Positions 27,359 to 35,360 of a stretch of DNA of 64,000 nt are shown piece after piece. The position numbers and the translations under genes are program-made. This stretch comes from Bacteroidaceae bacterium (GTDB lineage: Bacteria; Bacteroidota; Bacteroidia; Bacteroidales; Bacteroidaceae), in contig JAGBTN010000021.1 of the NCBI GenBank assembly GCA_017631315.1, forward strand, positions 1 to 64,000, given 5' to 3'. Position 1 is the stretch's first letter. Each line of letters begins with the position of its first letter. Under the pieces are notes generated by a model. That model ran no database searches, was not told the DNA's origin, and was given only the letters and a program-made list of their open reading frames with translations.

Positions 27359-28266
27359 TTTCCAACAACATTATAGGCAGGTTTGCGCCTTCTCCGACGG
27401 GGAGGATGCACCTGGGCAACGTGTTTTGTGCCCTGCTGTCGTGGCTTTCTGCCAGGAGCAAGGGCGGGCGTTGGCTTTTGCGCATTGAGGATCTCGACCC
27501 GGACCGCTCGCGCAAGGCGTTTGCCGAGCAACTGCAGGACGACCTGCAATGGCTTGGTCTGCCGTGGGACGGCGACATCATCTGGCAGAGCGAACGCCAC
27601 GATATTTATCTGCAATACCTGGAGAAACTGGAGAAAGATGGGCTTACCTATCCGTGTTTCTGCACCCGTGCTGACATTATGGCTACGCAGGCTCCGCACG
27701 AAAGCGACGGACGCATTGTCTATGCGGGTACTTGCAGGGGCAGAATGCTCGATGAAACCGACAAAAACAGGCCGTCTGCCGTCCGACTTATCGTGCCCGA
27801 CTGCGACATCACCTTCTGCGACGGACACTATGGCCCTCAGCGCATCAACCTTGCCCGCCACTGTGGCGACTATATTTTGCGACGCAAGGATGGTGCATGG
27901 GCTTATCAACTTGCTGTGGTTCTGGACGATGCATTGATGGGCGTGACGGAGGTTGTTCGTGGCAGAGATCTTCTGCTCAGCACTCCGCAGCAGTTGCATC
28001 TCTACCGTACACTGGGCTTCGACGAGCCAACATTCTGCCATCATCCGCTGTTGATAAACGAGGCAGGGCAGCGACTCTGCAAGCGCGACCTCTCGCTCGA
28101 CCTGGGATGTCTGCGCCAGAAGCATGGAAATCCCGATGAAATCATTGGTTTTCTCGCCTTTCTGGCCGGTATCTTGCCCGAACCGACCCCTACCCTTCCC
28201 CAAGACCTTCTGCCCCTTTTCGACTGGCAGAAAGTACCTCTCGACGACATCACTGCAAGCCTCTGA
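27355..28266 (+). CDS. gluQ: Glutamyl-Q tRNA(Asp) synthetase
   Basis: 303 residues from the GTG at 27355, which overlaps the stop of the upstream gene by 4 bp and begins 9 codons before the class I signature RFAPSPTGRMHLGN. The family's zinc-site pattern is visible (YPCFCTRADI ... YAGTCRG), as is the KMSKS-like LCKRDLS. The anticodon-binding domain of full GluRS is absent, as expected for GluQ, which attaches glutamate to queuosine in tRNA(Asp). In-frame codons upstream (to 27241) lie within the neighbouring gene and are rejected as start. Confidence 0.9.
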   Translation: MISNNIIGRFAPSPTGRMHLGNVFCALLSWLSARSKGGRWLLRIEDLDPDRSRKAFAEQLQDDLQWLGLPWDGDIIWQSERHDIYLQYLEKLEKDGLTYPCFCTRADIMATQAPHESDGRIVYAGTCRGRMLDETDKNRPSAVRLIVPDCDITFCDGHYGPQRINLARHCGDYILRRKDGAWAYQLAVVLDDALMGVTEVVRGRDLLLSTPQQLHLYRTLGFDEPTFCHHPLLINEAGQRLCKRDLSLDLGCLRQKHGNPDEIIGFLAFLAGILPEPTPTLPQDLLPLFDWQKVPLDDITASL

Positions 28267-28270
28267 AAAT

Positions 28271-28358
28271 AATGGTTAACCTTTCTGCTAATAATGCTTA
28301 ACCATTATGGCCAAAACCCTTAACCATTCTGCCCGGAATGGTTAACCTATTTTTTCCA
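28271..28358. repeat. GGTTAACC array D (four cores, 22-bp period)
   Basis: Cores start at 28271, 28293, 28315 and 28337, directly after gluQ and before a convergent small membrane-protein gene. The spacer CTGCCCGG between cores 3 and 4 is the same octamer as in arrays A and B. The final core runs into TTTTTT. Confidence 0.9.
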
Positions 28359-28376
28359 CAACCCAGTGGATGCAAA

Positions 28377-28405
28377 AAAGGGAACCGCTTGTGGCGACTC
28401 CCTTT
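28377..28405 (-). terminator. Intrinsic terminator for the small membrane-protein gene
   Basis: On the minus strand AAAGGGA pairs with TCCCTTT across a 15-nt loop, followed by a T run. It stands 60 bp after the stop codon at 28466. Confidence 0.7.
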
Positions 28406-28465
28406 CGTATAGCAGAGGTAGATTTATGTTGCGTTATGTTAGTCCGACAACATAGCCTTTCCCCT

Positions 28466-28744
28466 TTATTTGAGGACGTATCTGACGGCTTTATAGAGGA
28501 CAAAAAGTTCAACGGCTGCGATGGCTCCCCAGATGAGTGCAGGGATGATTCCCGGAACCATCACCGAAGTGATGAAGCAAATCAGCGGTGCAACCACAGG
28601 CAAAAACGGCATCTGCCAGCACTCCAACGCCATCATTGTGAACGGAACCGCGTGACACAGAATCAGCAGCAGTACAACAATGCTGCAAACAAAGTAAACG
28701 ATGTACAACACGCTGAGAACTTTCCAAAAATTAGTTGCTTTCAT
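28466..28744 (-). CDS. Small membrane protein of unknown function
   Basis: 92 residues from the ATG at 28744 (MKATNFWKVLSVLYIVYFV). Three hydrophobic segments are visible (about 8-30, 42-62 and 65-85), so it is an inner-membrane protein with short loops. An upstream in-frame ATG at 28849 would add residues encoded by the terminator region of the frd operon and is rejected. Function not recognised. It lies downstream of frdB on the same strand but is separated from it by a strong terminator. Confidence 0.65.
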   Translation of the reverse strand: MKATNFWKVLSVLYIVYFVCSIVVLLLILCHAVPFTMMALECWQMPFLPVVAPLICFITSVMVPGIIPALIWGAIAAVELFVLYKAVRYVLK

Positions 28745-28844
28745 AAGAAATAAAATTAAGGGTGAATAATAAGAACATTCTATAGAAATAACGAAACTCC
28801 TGCAACTATTATTATCCCCCTTAACATTTTTAAAAAAAAAAACG

Positions 28845-28877
28845 CCCACCCTGCTATCTGAAAAAGAGCAGGATGGG
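28845..28877 (-). terminator. Intrinsic terminator after the frd operon
   Basis: CCCACCCTGCT pairs with AGCAGGATGGG (one mismatch). On the minus strand it is followed by a long T run, and on the plus strand by TTTTA, so it may be bidirectional. Confidence 0.85.
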
Positions 28878-28969
28878 TTTTAATATACTACAAGCATTCA
28901 GTCTGCAAACTTGCCGGTGACGAACATCTTCGCACAGGGCATTGTCAGGCAGACAAGGCTATGCTTTCG

Positions 28970-29728
28970 TTAGTCAGCAAGTTTTGCGCTGATGAACTCA
29001 CGGTTCAGGCGGGCAATGTTGCTGATGGTCTCGCACTTGGGGCACACGGCCTCGCAGGCACGAGTGTTGGTGCAGTTGCCGAAGCCCAGTTCGTCCATCT
29101 TGGCAACCATAGCCTTAGCACGTCGTGCAGCCTCTGCCTTGCCCTGGGGAAGCAGAGCAAGCTGGCTCACCTTGGAGCTTACGAAAAGCATGGCAGAACC
29201 GTTCTTGCAGGCAGCAACGCAAGCACCGCAACCGATGCAGCTGGCGCAGTCCATAGCCTCGTCGGCATCATCCTTCGGGATGAGAATGGCATTGGCATCC
29301 TGAGCCTGGCCGGTGCGAACAGTCGTATAACCGCCTGCCTGCATGATCTTATCGAAGGCATTGCGGTCCACCATGCAGTCCTTGATGACAGGGAAACCGG
29401 CAGAACGCCAGGGTTCAACGGTGATGGTCTCGCCGTCCTTGAACTTACGCATGTACAACTGGCAGGTGGTGGCACCACGCTCCGTCTTGCCATGAGGCGT
29501 ACCGTTGATGTAGAGCGAACACATACCGCAGATACCTTCGCGGCAATCGTGGTCGAAGACGAAAGGCTCCTTGCCTTCGCTTATGAGCTCCTCGTTCATA
29601 ATGTCGAGCGCCTCAAGGAAAGAGGTGTCGTCGGGAATGTTCTTCAACTCGTGTGTGTCGAAGTGACCCTTTTCCTTAGGGCCGTTCTGTTTCCAGAACT
29701 TAATTGTAACAGATATATTCTTTGCCAT
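28970..29728 (-). CDS. frdB: Fumarate reductase/succinate dehydrogenase iron-sulfur subunit
   Basis: 252 residues. The 2Fe-2S ferredoxin-like domain has CREGICGMC plus a later cysteine in TTCQLYM. The C-terminal domain carries [14 protein letters not shown] (4Fe-4S) and [12 protein letters not shown] (3Fe-4S). It passes electrons between the FAD of FrdA and the haem/quinone site of the cytochrome b subunit. It begins 2 bp after frdA and closes the frdCAB operon. Whether it works mainly as fumarate reductase is inferred from the anaerobic lifestyle of the group. Confidence 0.95.
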   Translation of the reverse strand: MAKNISVTIKFWKQNGPKEKGHFDTHELKNIPDDTSFLEALDIMNEELISEGKEPFVFDHDCREGICGMCSLYINGTPHGKTERGATTCQLYMRKFKDGETITVEPWRSAGFPVIKDCMVDRNAFDKIMQAGGYTTVRTGQAQDANAILIPKDDADEAMDCASCIGCGACVAACKNGSAMLFVSSKVSQLALLPQGKAEAARRAKAMVAKMDELGFGNCTNTRACEAVCPKCETISNIARLNREFISAKLAD

Positions 29729-29730
29729 GA

Positions 29731-31713
29731 CTAATTCTTGTAATTACGTGTCTGAACCTTTATTGCTTCATACTTGAGGGGTTCCTTGATGAGTTCGGGA
29801 GCCTTGTCGTCGTTGCCCTGATAATCCCAGCAGCCAACGTAGAAGAAGTTCTCGTCGTCGCGCTTTGCCTCGCCTTCCTCTGTCTGATGCTCCTCGCGGA
29901 AGTGGCCGCCGCAGCTTTCCTCACGGTGCAATGCATCGTAAGCCACAAGCTCACCCATCAGAATGAAGTCGCGAAGGTGGATAGCCTTGTCGAGCTCAAC
30001 ATTGAGACCTTCCTTAGAACCGGGAATGAACAAGTTGGTGTCGAACTCCTTGCGAAGCTCTTTCAGCAACTTCAAGCCTTCCTCCAAGCCCTCTTTCGTG
30101 CGGCCCATGCCAACATGTTCCCACATGATGTGGCCAAGTTCCTTGTGGATGGAGTCAACACTGCGCTTACCCTTGATGTTCATCAGGCGGTCAATCTCCT
30201 TCTCGACAGCCTTCTCTGCCTCTGCAAACTCGGGCAGATCGGTGCTCAGGCGAGGCCAGATGTTCTGGTCGGCCAGGTAGTTCTGGATTGTGTAGGGAAG
30301 AACGAAGTAGCCGTCGGCCAGACCCTGCATGAGAGCAGATGCACCAAGACGGTTGGCACCGTGGTCGGAGAAGTTACATTCGCCAATAGCAAACAAGCCA
30401 GGAACGGTGGTCTGCAACTCGTAGTCAACCCAAACACCACCCATAGTGTAGTGGATAGCGGGGAAGATCATCATCGGGTGGTAATAGTCAACACCATTCT
30501 TCGTGCAAGCCTTCTCGCCCGGATTAACGTCGGTAATCTCTTCATACATATCGAAGAGGTTGCCATAACGCTGAAGAATTTCGTCGATACCGAGACGCTG
30601 AATACTCTCGCTGAAGTCGAGGAACACGGCAAGACCGGTGTTGTTCACACCAAAGCCCTTGTCGCAACGCTCCTTCGCTGCACGAGATGCAACGTCGCGG
30701 GGAACAAGGTTACCGAAGGCAGGATAACGACGCTCCAGATAGTAGTCGCGGTCCTCTTCGGGAATTTCATAACCTTGCTTTGTGCCTGCCTGCAATGCCT
30801 TTGCGTCTTCCAGCTTCTTCGGAACCCAGATGCGGCCATCGTTACGCAGTGATTCGGACATAAGCGTCAGCTTAGACTGCTTGTCGCCATGAACAGGAAT
30901 ACAAGTGGGGTGAATCTGAACGTAAGAAGGATTAGCCATCATGGCACCCTTGCGGAAGCACTGAATAGCTGCTGTGCAGTTACAGCCCATGGCATTTGTA
31001 GAAAGGAAGTAAGCATTGCCGTAGCCACCGGTAGCAATAACAACAGCATTTGCGCTGAAGCGTTCCAGCTTGCCGGTTACGAGGTTCTTGGCAATGATAC
31101 CGCGAGCTCTGCCGTCAACAATAACGACGTCTTCCATCTCATAACGAGTATAGAGCTTTACTTTGCCACGCTGAACTTCCTTGCTCAAAGAAGAGTAAGC
31201 ACCGAGAAGCAACTGCTGACCGGTCTGGCCCTTGGCATAGAAGGTACGGCTTACCTGTGCACCACCGAAAGAACGGTTTGCCAGCATGCCGCCATATTCG
31301 CGAGCAAAGGGAACGCCTTGTGCCACACATTGGTCGATGATGTCGTTGCTCACTTCTGCCAAACGATAGACGTTTGCCTCGCGAGCACGGTAGTCGCCAC
31401 CTTTCACTGTATCGTAGAAGAGGCGGTAAACAGAGTCGCCGTCGTTCTGATAGTTCTTTGCGGCATTGATACCACCCTGTGCAGCGATGGAGTGTGCACG
31501 GCGGGGGCTGTCCTGAATGCAGAAGTTATATACGTTGAAGCCCATTTCGGCAAGCGAAGCGGCTGCGCTGGCACCTGCCAGACCTGTGCCGACTACGATG
31601 ACGTCGAGCTTAAGTTTGTTCTTTGGGTTCACCAGACGTTGGTGTGCCTTGTAGTTGGACCATTTCTCTGCTATTGGTCCTTCGGGGATTTTGGAATCTA
31701 TTGTCTTTGCCAT
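29731..31713 (-). CDS. frdA: Fumarate reductase/succinate dehydrogenase flavoprotein subunit
   Basis: 660 residues, the long B-type form. FAD binding: [21 protein letters not shown]. Histidine for covalent FAD attachment: [15 protein letters not shown]. Active-site segments: HPTCIP and [16 protein letters not shown]. It interconverts fumarate and succinate at the cytoplasmic face of the membrane, the terminal step of fumarate respiration and succinate production in this phylum. It lies between the cytochrome and iron-sulfur genes. Confidence 0.96.
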   Translation of the reverse strand: MAKTIDSKIPEGPIAEKWSNYKAHQRLVNPKNKLKLDVIVVGTGLAGASAAASLAEMGFNVYNFCIQDSPRRAHSIAAQGGINAAKNYQNDGDSVYRLFYDTVKGGDYRAREANVYRLAEVSNDIIDQCVAQGVPFAREYGGMLANRSFGGAQVSRTFYAKGQTGQQLLLGAYSSLSKEVQRGKVKLYTRYEMEDVVIVDGRARGIIAKNLVTGKLERFSANAVVIATGGYGNAYFLSTNAMGCNCTAAIQCFRKGAMMANPSYVQIHPTCIPVHGDKQSKLTLMSESLRNDGRIWVPKKLEDAKALQAGTKQGYEIPEEDRDYYLERRYPAFGNLVPRDVASRAAKERCDKGFGVNNTGLAVFLDFSESIQRLGIDEILQRYGNLFDMYEEITDVNPGEKACTKNGVDYYHPMMIFPAIHYTMGGVWVDYELQTTVPGLFAIGECNFSDHGANRLGASALMQGLADGYFVLPYTIQNYLADQNIWPRLSTDLPEFAEAEKAVEKEIDRLMNIKGKRSVDSIHKELGHIMWEHVGMGRTKEGLEEGLKLLKELRKEFDTNLFIPGSKEGLNVELDKAIHLRDFILMGELVAYDALHREESCGGHFREEHQTEEGEAKRDDENFFYVGCWDYQGNDDKAPELIKEPLKYEAIKVQTRNYKN

Positions 31714-31757
31714 GATTTTGGTAGATTATAGATTAATGGATTAGTTTAGTTATAAAA

Positions 31758-32486
31758 TTAGCAAAGGCCACCTGCATGGCAAGCGTTAGCGATATTGACA
31801 ACATCGTTGAAGTCGCAGGGACGATAGCCGAAGCAGAATGCTACGGCAACGGCAGCGAACATCAGGATAATGATGGTAGATGCGATGCAGCTGATGGCAC
31901 GCCAGCGGTTGAACCATACCTTGCCACTCCAGCCGAGGGTTTGCATTGAGCTCCACAAACCGTGGTTGAGGTGCATCCAAAGGGCAGCAAGCCATACGAG
32001 ATAGATGACGGTGTAGCATGGGCAGGAGAAGGTTTCTGCTATCCAGTACACGCCGTTTGTTGCGAGTTCGTGATTGCCAGCGCATGGCACGAGCTCAACG
32101 AGCATCATCTTTGCCCAGAAGTTGTAGAGGTGAAGTCCCATGCCAAGGATGACGATGACGCCGAGGGCGAGCATGTTTTGGCTGGCCCACTCTACTTTCT
32201 TGGGTTTGCTGGTTACTGCATAGCGGTCGGTGCCGCGTGCTTTCCAGTTCTGGAATGTGAGCCAGAAAGCGAAGATGAAGTGCAGAACCACAAGACCTGC
32301 CAGGGCGACTGTTGCTGCCACGGCATACCAATTAGCACCCAGGAAACCACAAATCATGTTGTAACCTTCGGCACTGATAAGAGCCACAACGTTCATTGAC
32401 GCGTGGAACAGCAGGAAGAGAATCAGGGCAATGCCGGTTAGGGACATCACGACTTTCCTGCCGATTGAAGAATTAATTAACCACAT
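31758..32486 (-). CDS. frdC: Fumarate reductase/succinate dehydrogenase cytochrome b subunit
   Basis: 242 residues with five hydrophobic helices and histidines spaced as in the di-haem B-type (Wolinella/Bacillus-like) cytochrome b: LFHASMN, LVVLHFIFAF, GMGLHLYNFW and LWMHLNHGLW. It anchors FrdAB and reacts with menaquinol. First gene of the operon, 44 bp before frdA, with its own consensus promoter. Confidence 0.92.
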   Translation of the reverse strand: MWLINSSIGRKVVMSLTGIALILFLLFHASMNVVALISAEGYNMICGFLGANWYAVAATVALAGLVVLHFIFAFWLTFQNWKARGTDRYAVTSKPKKVEWASQNMLALGVIVILGMGLHLYNFWAKMMLVELVPCAGNHELATNGVYWIAETFSCPCYTVIYLVWLAALWMHLNHGLWSSMQTLGWSGKVWFNRWRAISCIASTIIILMFAAVAVAFCFGYRPCDFNDVVNIANACHAGGLC

Positions 32487-32561
32487 AGAAAAATTGAATT
32501 AAGTTATATTTAGTGTTACTTTTCTTCACGCACGTACCTATTTTTAGGTATATGTCGAAGG

Positions 32562-32592
32562 CAAAAGTACACAAAAAAGGTTAAATGAGCAA
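32562..32592 (-). promoter_or_regulatory. Promoter of the frdCAB operon
   Basis: On the minus strand TACTTTTG (32562-32569) is preceded by TTGC with a 19-bp gap. The leader of about 70 nt contains a small hairpin around TACCTAAAAATAGGTA. Confidence 0.65.
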
Positions 32593-32622
32593 CTTTTTCA
32601 AGGAAATGTTGGCAGAAATGCC

Positions 32623-32630
32623 TACTTTTG
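32623..32630 (+). promoter_or_regulatory. -7 element for mnmG
   Basis: TACTTTTG lies 28 bp before the ATG at 32659. The -33 region is only TTTC at a slightly long distance. It is close to the divergent frdC promoter. Confidence 0.5.
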
Positions 32631-32658
32631 TGCGTTATTTTGATGTGCAAAAGAACGA

Positions 32659-34581
32659 ATGGAATATAAATACGACGTAATTGTTGTTGGTGCCGGCCAT
32701 GCCGGATGTGAGGCTGCTGCGGCTGCTGCGAAGCTGGGTGCGAGGACGTGTCTCATTACGATGGACATGAACAAGATTGCCCAAATGAGTTGTAATCCTG
32801 CCATTGGCGGCATTGCCAAAGGTCAGATTGTTCGCGAGATTGATGCTTTGGGCGGCCATACGGGCGAGGTGACGGATGCCACAGCCATACAGTTCCGCAT
32901 GTTGAACCGTTCGAAGGGGCCTGCTATGTGGAGTCCCAGGGCGCAATGCGACAGGGCAAAATTCATATGGGTATGGCGTGAAATCCTCGAGAATACGGAG
33001 AATCTGTCCATCTGGCAAGACCAGGTCGTGGAACTACTCACGGAGGAAACGAAAACTTCACTGCAGAAGTTGCCGAACTTCACTGCAGAAGTTGCCAAAC
33101 TTCACGTGTGTGGTTTGCGAACCATACAGGGGGTTGTTTTCAAGGCGCCTTGTGTGGTGATTACTGCCGGCACGTTCCTCAATGGTTTGATGCACATCGG
33201 CCGCACCAGGATTCCCGGTGGGCGTTGTGCCGAACTGCCAAGTCTCCATCTCTCGGAAAGCATTGCTGCCTGTGGTATTACTGTGGACAGAATGAAGACG
33301 GGCACGCCTGTCCGTATCGATGGCCGTTCGGTGGACTTTTCTCTCATGCAGCGTCAGGACGGAGAGCAAGACTTCCATAAGTTCTCGTATATGGGCGAGC
33401 CGCGCATGTTGCCGCAGTTGCCGTGTTGGATTACCTATACAAACGAGCAGGTGCACGACAGGCTTCGGGCTGCCCTACCCGACTCTCCGCTCTACAATGG
33501 GCAGATTCAGAGCATTGGTCCACGCTACTGTCCGAGCATCGAAACAAAGCTTGTTACTTTTGCAGAACGCACTGAACACCAGTTGTTTCTGGAGCCTGAA
33601 GGTGGTTCCACGCAGGAGTTTTACCTGAATGGCTTTTCGAGTTCGCTCCCCATCGATGCGCAGATTGAGGCCCTGAAGTTGATTCCGGCTTTCCGCAACC
33701 TGCAGATATACCGTCCGGGCTATGCCATTGAATATGATTTCTTCGACCCTACTCAACTTCGCCACTCGCTGGAGTCGAAAGTTGTGGATGGCCTTTTCAT
33801 GGCCGGCCAGGTGAATGGCACCACGGGCTACGAGGAGGCTGCCGGACAAGGCTTGGTGGCGGGCATCAATGCTGCACGCAAGGTTGGCGGACAGGAGCCT
33901 TTTGTGATGCGCAGAGACGAGTCGTACATCGGTGTATTGATAGACGACCTTGTGACGAAGGGCGTGGACGAGCCGTACCGTATGTTCACCTCTCGTGCCG
34001 AATATCGCATCCTTTTGCGTCAGGACGATGCTGATGCACGCCTTACGGAGCGCAGCTACGAAATGGGATTGGCTACGCGAGAGCGTCTCGACCACTGGCT
34101 GACGAAGAAGCAGGCCATCGAGGAACTGGAGTCTTTCTGCGCCCAATACAGCGTGAAGGCTGCTTATGTCAACGACGGACTGCAGGCTTTGGGCAGCGAA
34201 CCCTTGCAGCGTGGCTGCAAGCTCATCGACCTGGTGATGCGTCCGCAGCTGACGCTTTCCAATCTCGCTCCACTCATTCCGGCTCTTTCCGCCAAGCTGA
34301 ACGGCATCGCAGACCGTCGCGAAGAAATCGTGGAGGCTGCAGAGGTGCGCATGAAATACAGCGGATACATACGCCGCGAAAAGGAGATTGCCGACAAGAT
34401 TCAGCGTCTGGAGAACATTCGCATCAGGGGACGTTTCAACTACAACGACATTCAGTCGCTCAGCACGGAGGCCCGCCAGAAGTTGTCACGCATTGATCCT
34501 GAGACAATGGCGCAGGCCAGCCGAATCCCAGGCGTAAGCCCCAGCGACATCAATGTCTTGCTGGTGATGATGAATCGCTAA
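32659..34581 (+). CDS. mnmG: tRNA uridine-5-carboxymethylaminomethyl modification enzyme with an in-frame repeat insertion
   Basis: 640 residues. FAD-binding GAGHAGCEAAAAAAKLG at the N-terminus, MNKIAQMSCNPAIGGIAKG and MLNRSKGPAMWSPRAQCDR are hallmarks of MnmG/GidA. With MnmE it modifies the wobble uridine of several tRNAs. About 18 residues (131-148, TKTSLQKLPNFTAEVAKLH) have no place in the family alignment as I know it. They are encoded by three 22-bp units of the AACTTC/CTGCAG repeat family. They sit in a surface loop of the FAD domain between WQDQVVELLTEE and VCGLRT. A parS-like site begins at the last base of the stop codon. Confidence 0.95.
   Translation: MEYKYDVIVVGAGHAGCEAAAAAAKLGARTCLITMDMNKIAQMSCNPAIGGIAKGQIVREIDALGGHTGEVTDATAIQFRMLNRSKGPAMWSPRAQCDRAKFIWVWREILENTENLSIWQDQVVELLTEETKTSLQKLPNFTAEVAKLHVCGLRTIQGVVFKAPCVVITAGTFLNGLMHIGRTRIPGGRCAELPSLHLSESIAACGITVDRMKTGTPVRIDGRSVDFSLMQRQDGEQDFHKFSYMGEPRMLPQLPCWITYTNEQVHDRLRAALPDSPLYNGQIQSIGPRYCPSIETKLVTFAERTEHQLFLEPEGGSTQEFYLNGFSSSLPIDAQIEALKLIPAFRNLQIYRPGYAIEYDFFDPTQLRHSLESKVVDGLFMAGQVNGTTGYEEAAGQGLVAGINAARKVGGQEPFVMRRDESYIGVLIDDLVTKGVDEPYRMFTSRAEYRILLRQDDADARLTERSYEMGLATRERLDHWLTKKQAIEELESFCAQYSVKAAYVNDGLQALGSEPLQRGCKLIDLVMRPQLTLSNLAPLIPALSAKLNGIADRREEIVEAAEVRMKYSGYIRREKEIADKIQRLENIRIRGRFNYNDIQSLSTEARQKLSRIDPETMAQASRIPGVSPSDINVLLVMMNR
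33054..33119. repeat. 22-bp-period array inside mnmG (three units)
   Basis: Units begin at 33054, 33076 and 33098, each with AACTTCAC. The first two carry the palindrome ACTTCACTGCAGAAGT-type core and the third CACGTG. Three units equal 66 bp or 22 codons, so the reading frame is kept. The same family occurs between genes at 8461 and at 1292. Confidence 0.9.
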
Positions 34582-34596
34582 GTTTCACGTGAAACA
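34581..34596. promoter_or_regulatory. parS-like ParB-binding site
   Basis: AGTTTCACGTGAAACA matches the widely conserved 16-bp parS sequence TGTTTCACGTGAAACA at 15 of 16 positions, including the full 14-bp palindrome. It lies in the short gap between mnmG and apt. parS sites cluster near replication origins, and mnmG (gidA) is often origin-proximal. Confidence 0.75.
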
Positions 34597-34627
34597 ATTG
34601 TACAATATATAGCATAAAACTCTGAAC

Positions 34628-35158
34628 ATGAGCAAGGAACTGCTACTGAAAAATCTCCGAAATGTGCCAGACTTTCCTGTGCCGGGCATACAGTTTAAGG
34701 ACGTAAGCACACTGTTTAAGGACGCCGAGTGCTTGAGGGTGATGGTGGACGAACTCTATGAACTCTACAAGGACAAAGGCATCACAAAGGTCGTTGGCAT
34801 AGAGAGCCGTGGCTTCGTGGTAGGCGCAGCGCTTGCAGTCAGGCTGGGGGCCGGCTTCGTCATGTGCCGCAAACCTGGAAAACTGCCTGCCGAAACACGC
34901 CAGGAAAGCTATATGAAGGAGTACGGAAAGGACACCATTGAGATTCACACCGATGCCATCAACGAGTCGGATGTAGTCCTCCTCCACGACGACCTCCTTG
35001 CCACAGGTGGCAGCATGAAGGCGGCCTACAACCTCGTCAAGCAGTTCTGTCCCAGAGATATATACATCAACTTCATCATAGAACTGACCATCGAAGGCCT
35101 GAATGGCAGGGCTGTTTTCGACAAGGATGTAGAGGTGACGACGCTCCTGACAATCTGA
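34628..35158 (+). CDS. apt: Adenine phosphoribosyltransferase
   Basis: 176 residues, standard length. The PRPP-binding motif is VVLLHDDLLATGGSMKAA, and the N-terminal FPVPGIQFKDVSTL and GIESRGFVVGAALA segments are typical. It salvages adenine to AMP in the cytoplasm. The gap to mnmG is 46 bp with the parS-like site; a GGTTAACC array follows 32 bp after the stop. Confidence 0.95.
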   Translation: MSKELLLKNLRNVPDFPVPGIQFKDVSTLFKDAECLRVMVDELYELYKDKGITKVVGIESRGFVVGAALAVRLGAGFVMCRKPGKLPAETRQESYMKEYGKDTIEIHTDAINESDVVLLHDDLLATGGSMKAAYNLVKQFCPRDIYINFIIELTIEGLNGRAVFDKDVEVTTLLTI

Positions 35159-35189
35159 GTCGAGCCACGCCCACTACCCTACTCGTCGG

Positions 35190-35277
35190 AATGGTTAACC
35201 TTTCCGACGATAATCCTTAACCATTCCGGCCGGAAAGGTTAACCATTATTGCCAAAACCCTTAACCTATTTTTGCAG
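35190..35277. repeat. GGTTAACC array E (four cores, 22-bp period)
   Basis: Cores start at 35190, 35212, 35234 and 35256 between co-directional apt and uvrC. Spacers are CCGACGAT, CCGGCCGG and ATTGCCAA. The last core runs into TATTTTTG, which also fits a -7 promoter element facing uvrC. Confidence 0.9.
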
Positions 35278-35360
35278 AAGCTGCAGGGCAATGCTTGGAA
35301 ATAGAGTAAGCCTTTGTAAATCAAACAGAACCGAACGGAAAAGCACGACAAAAAGACGCA

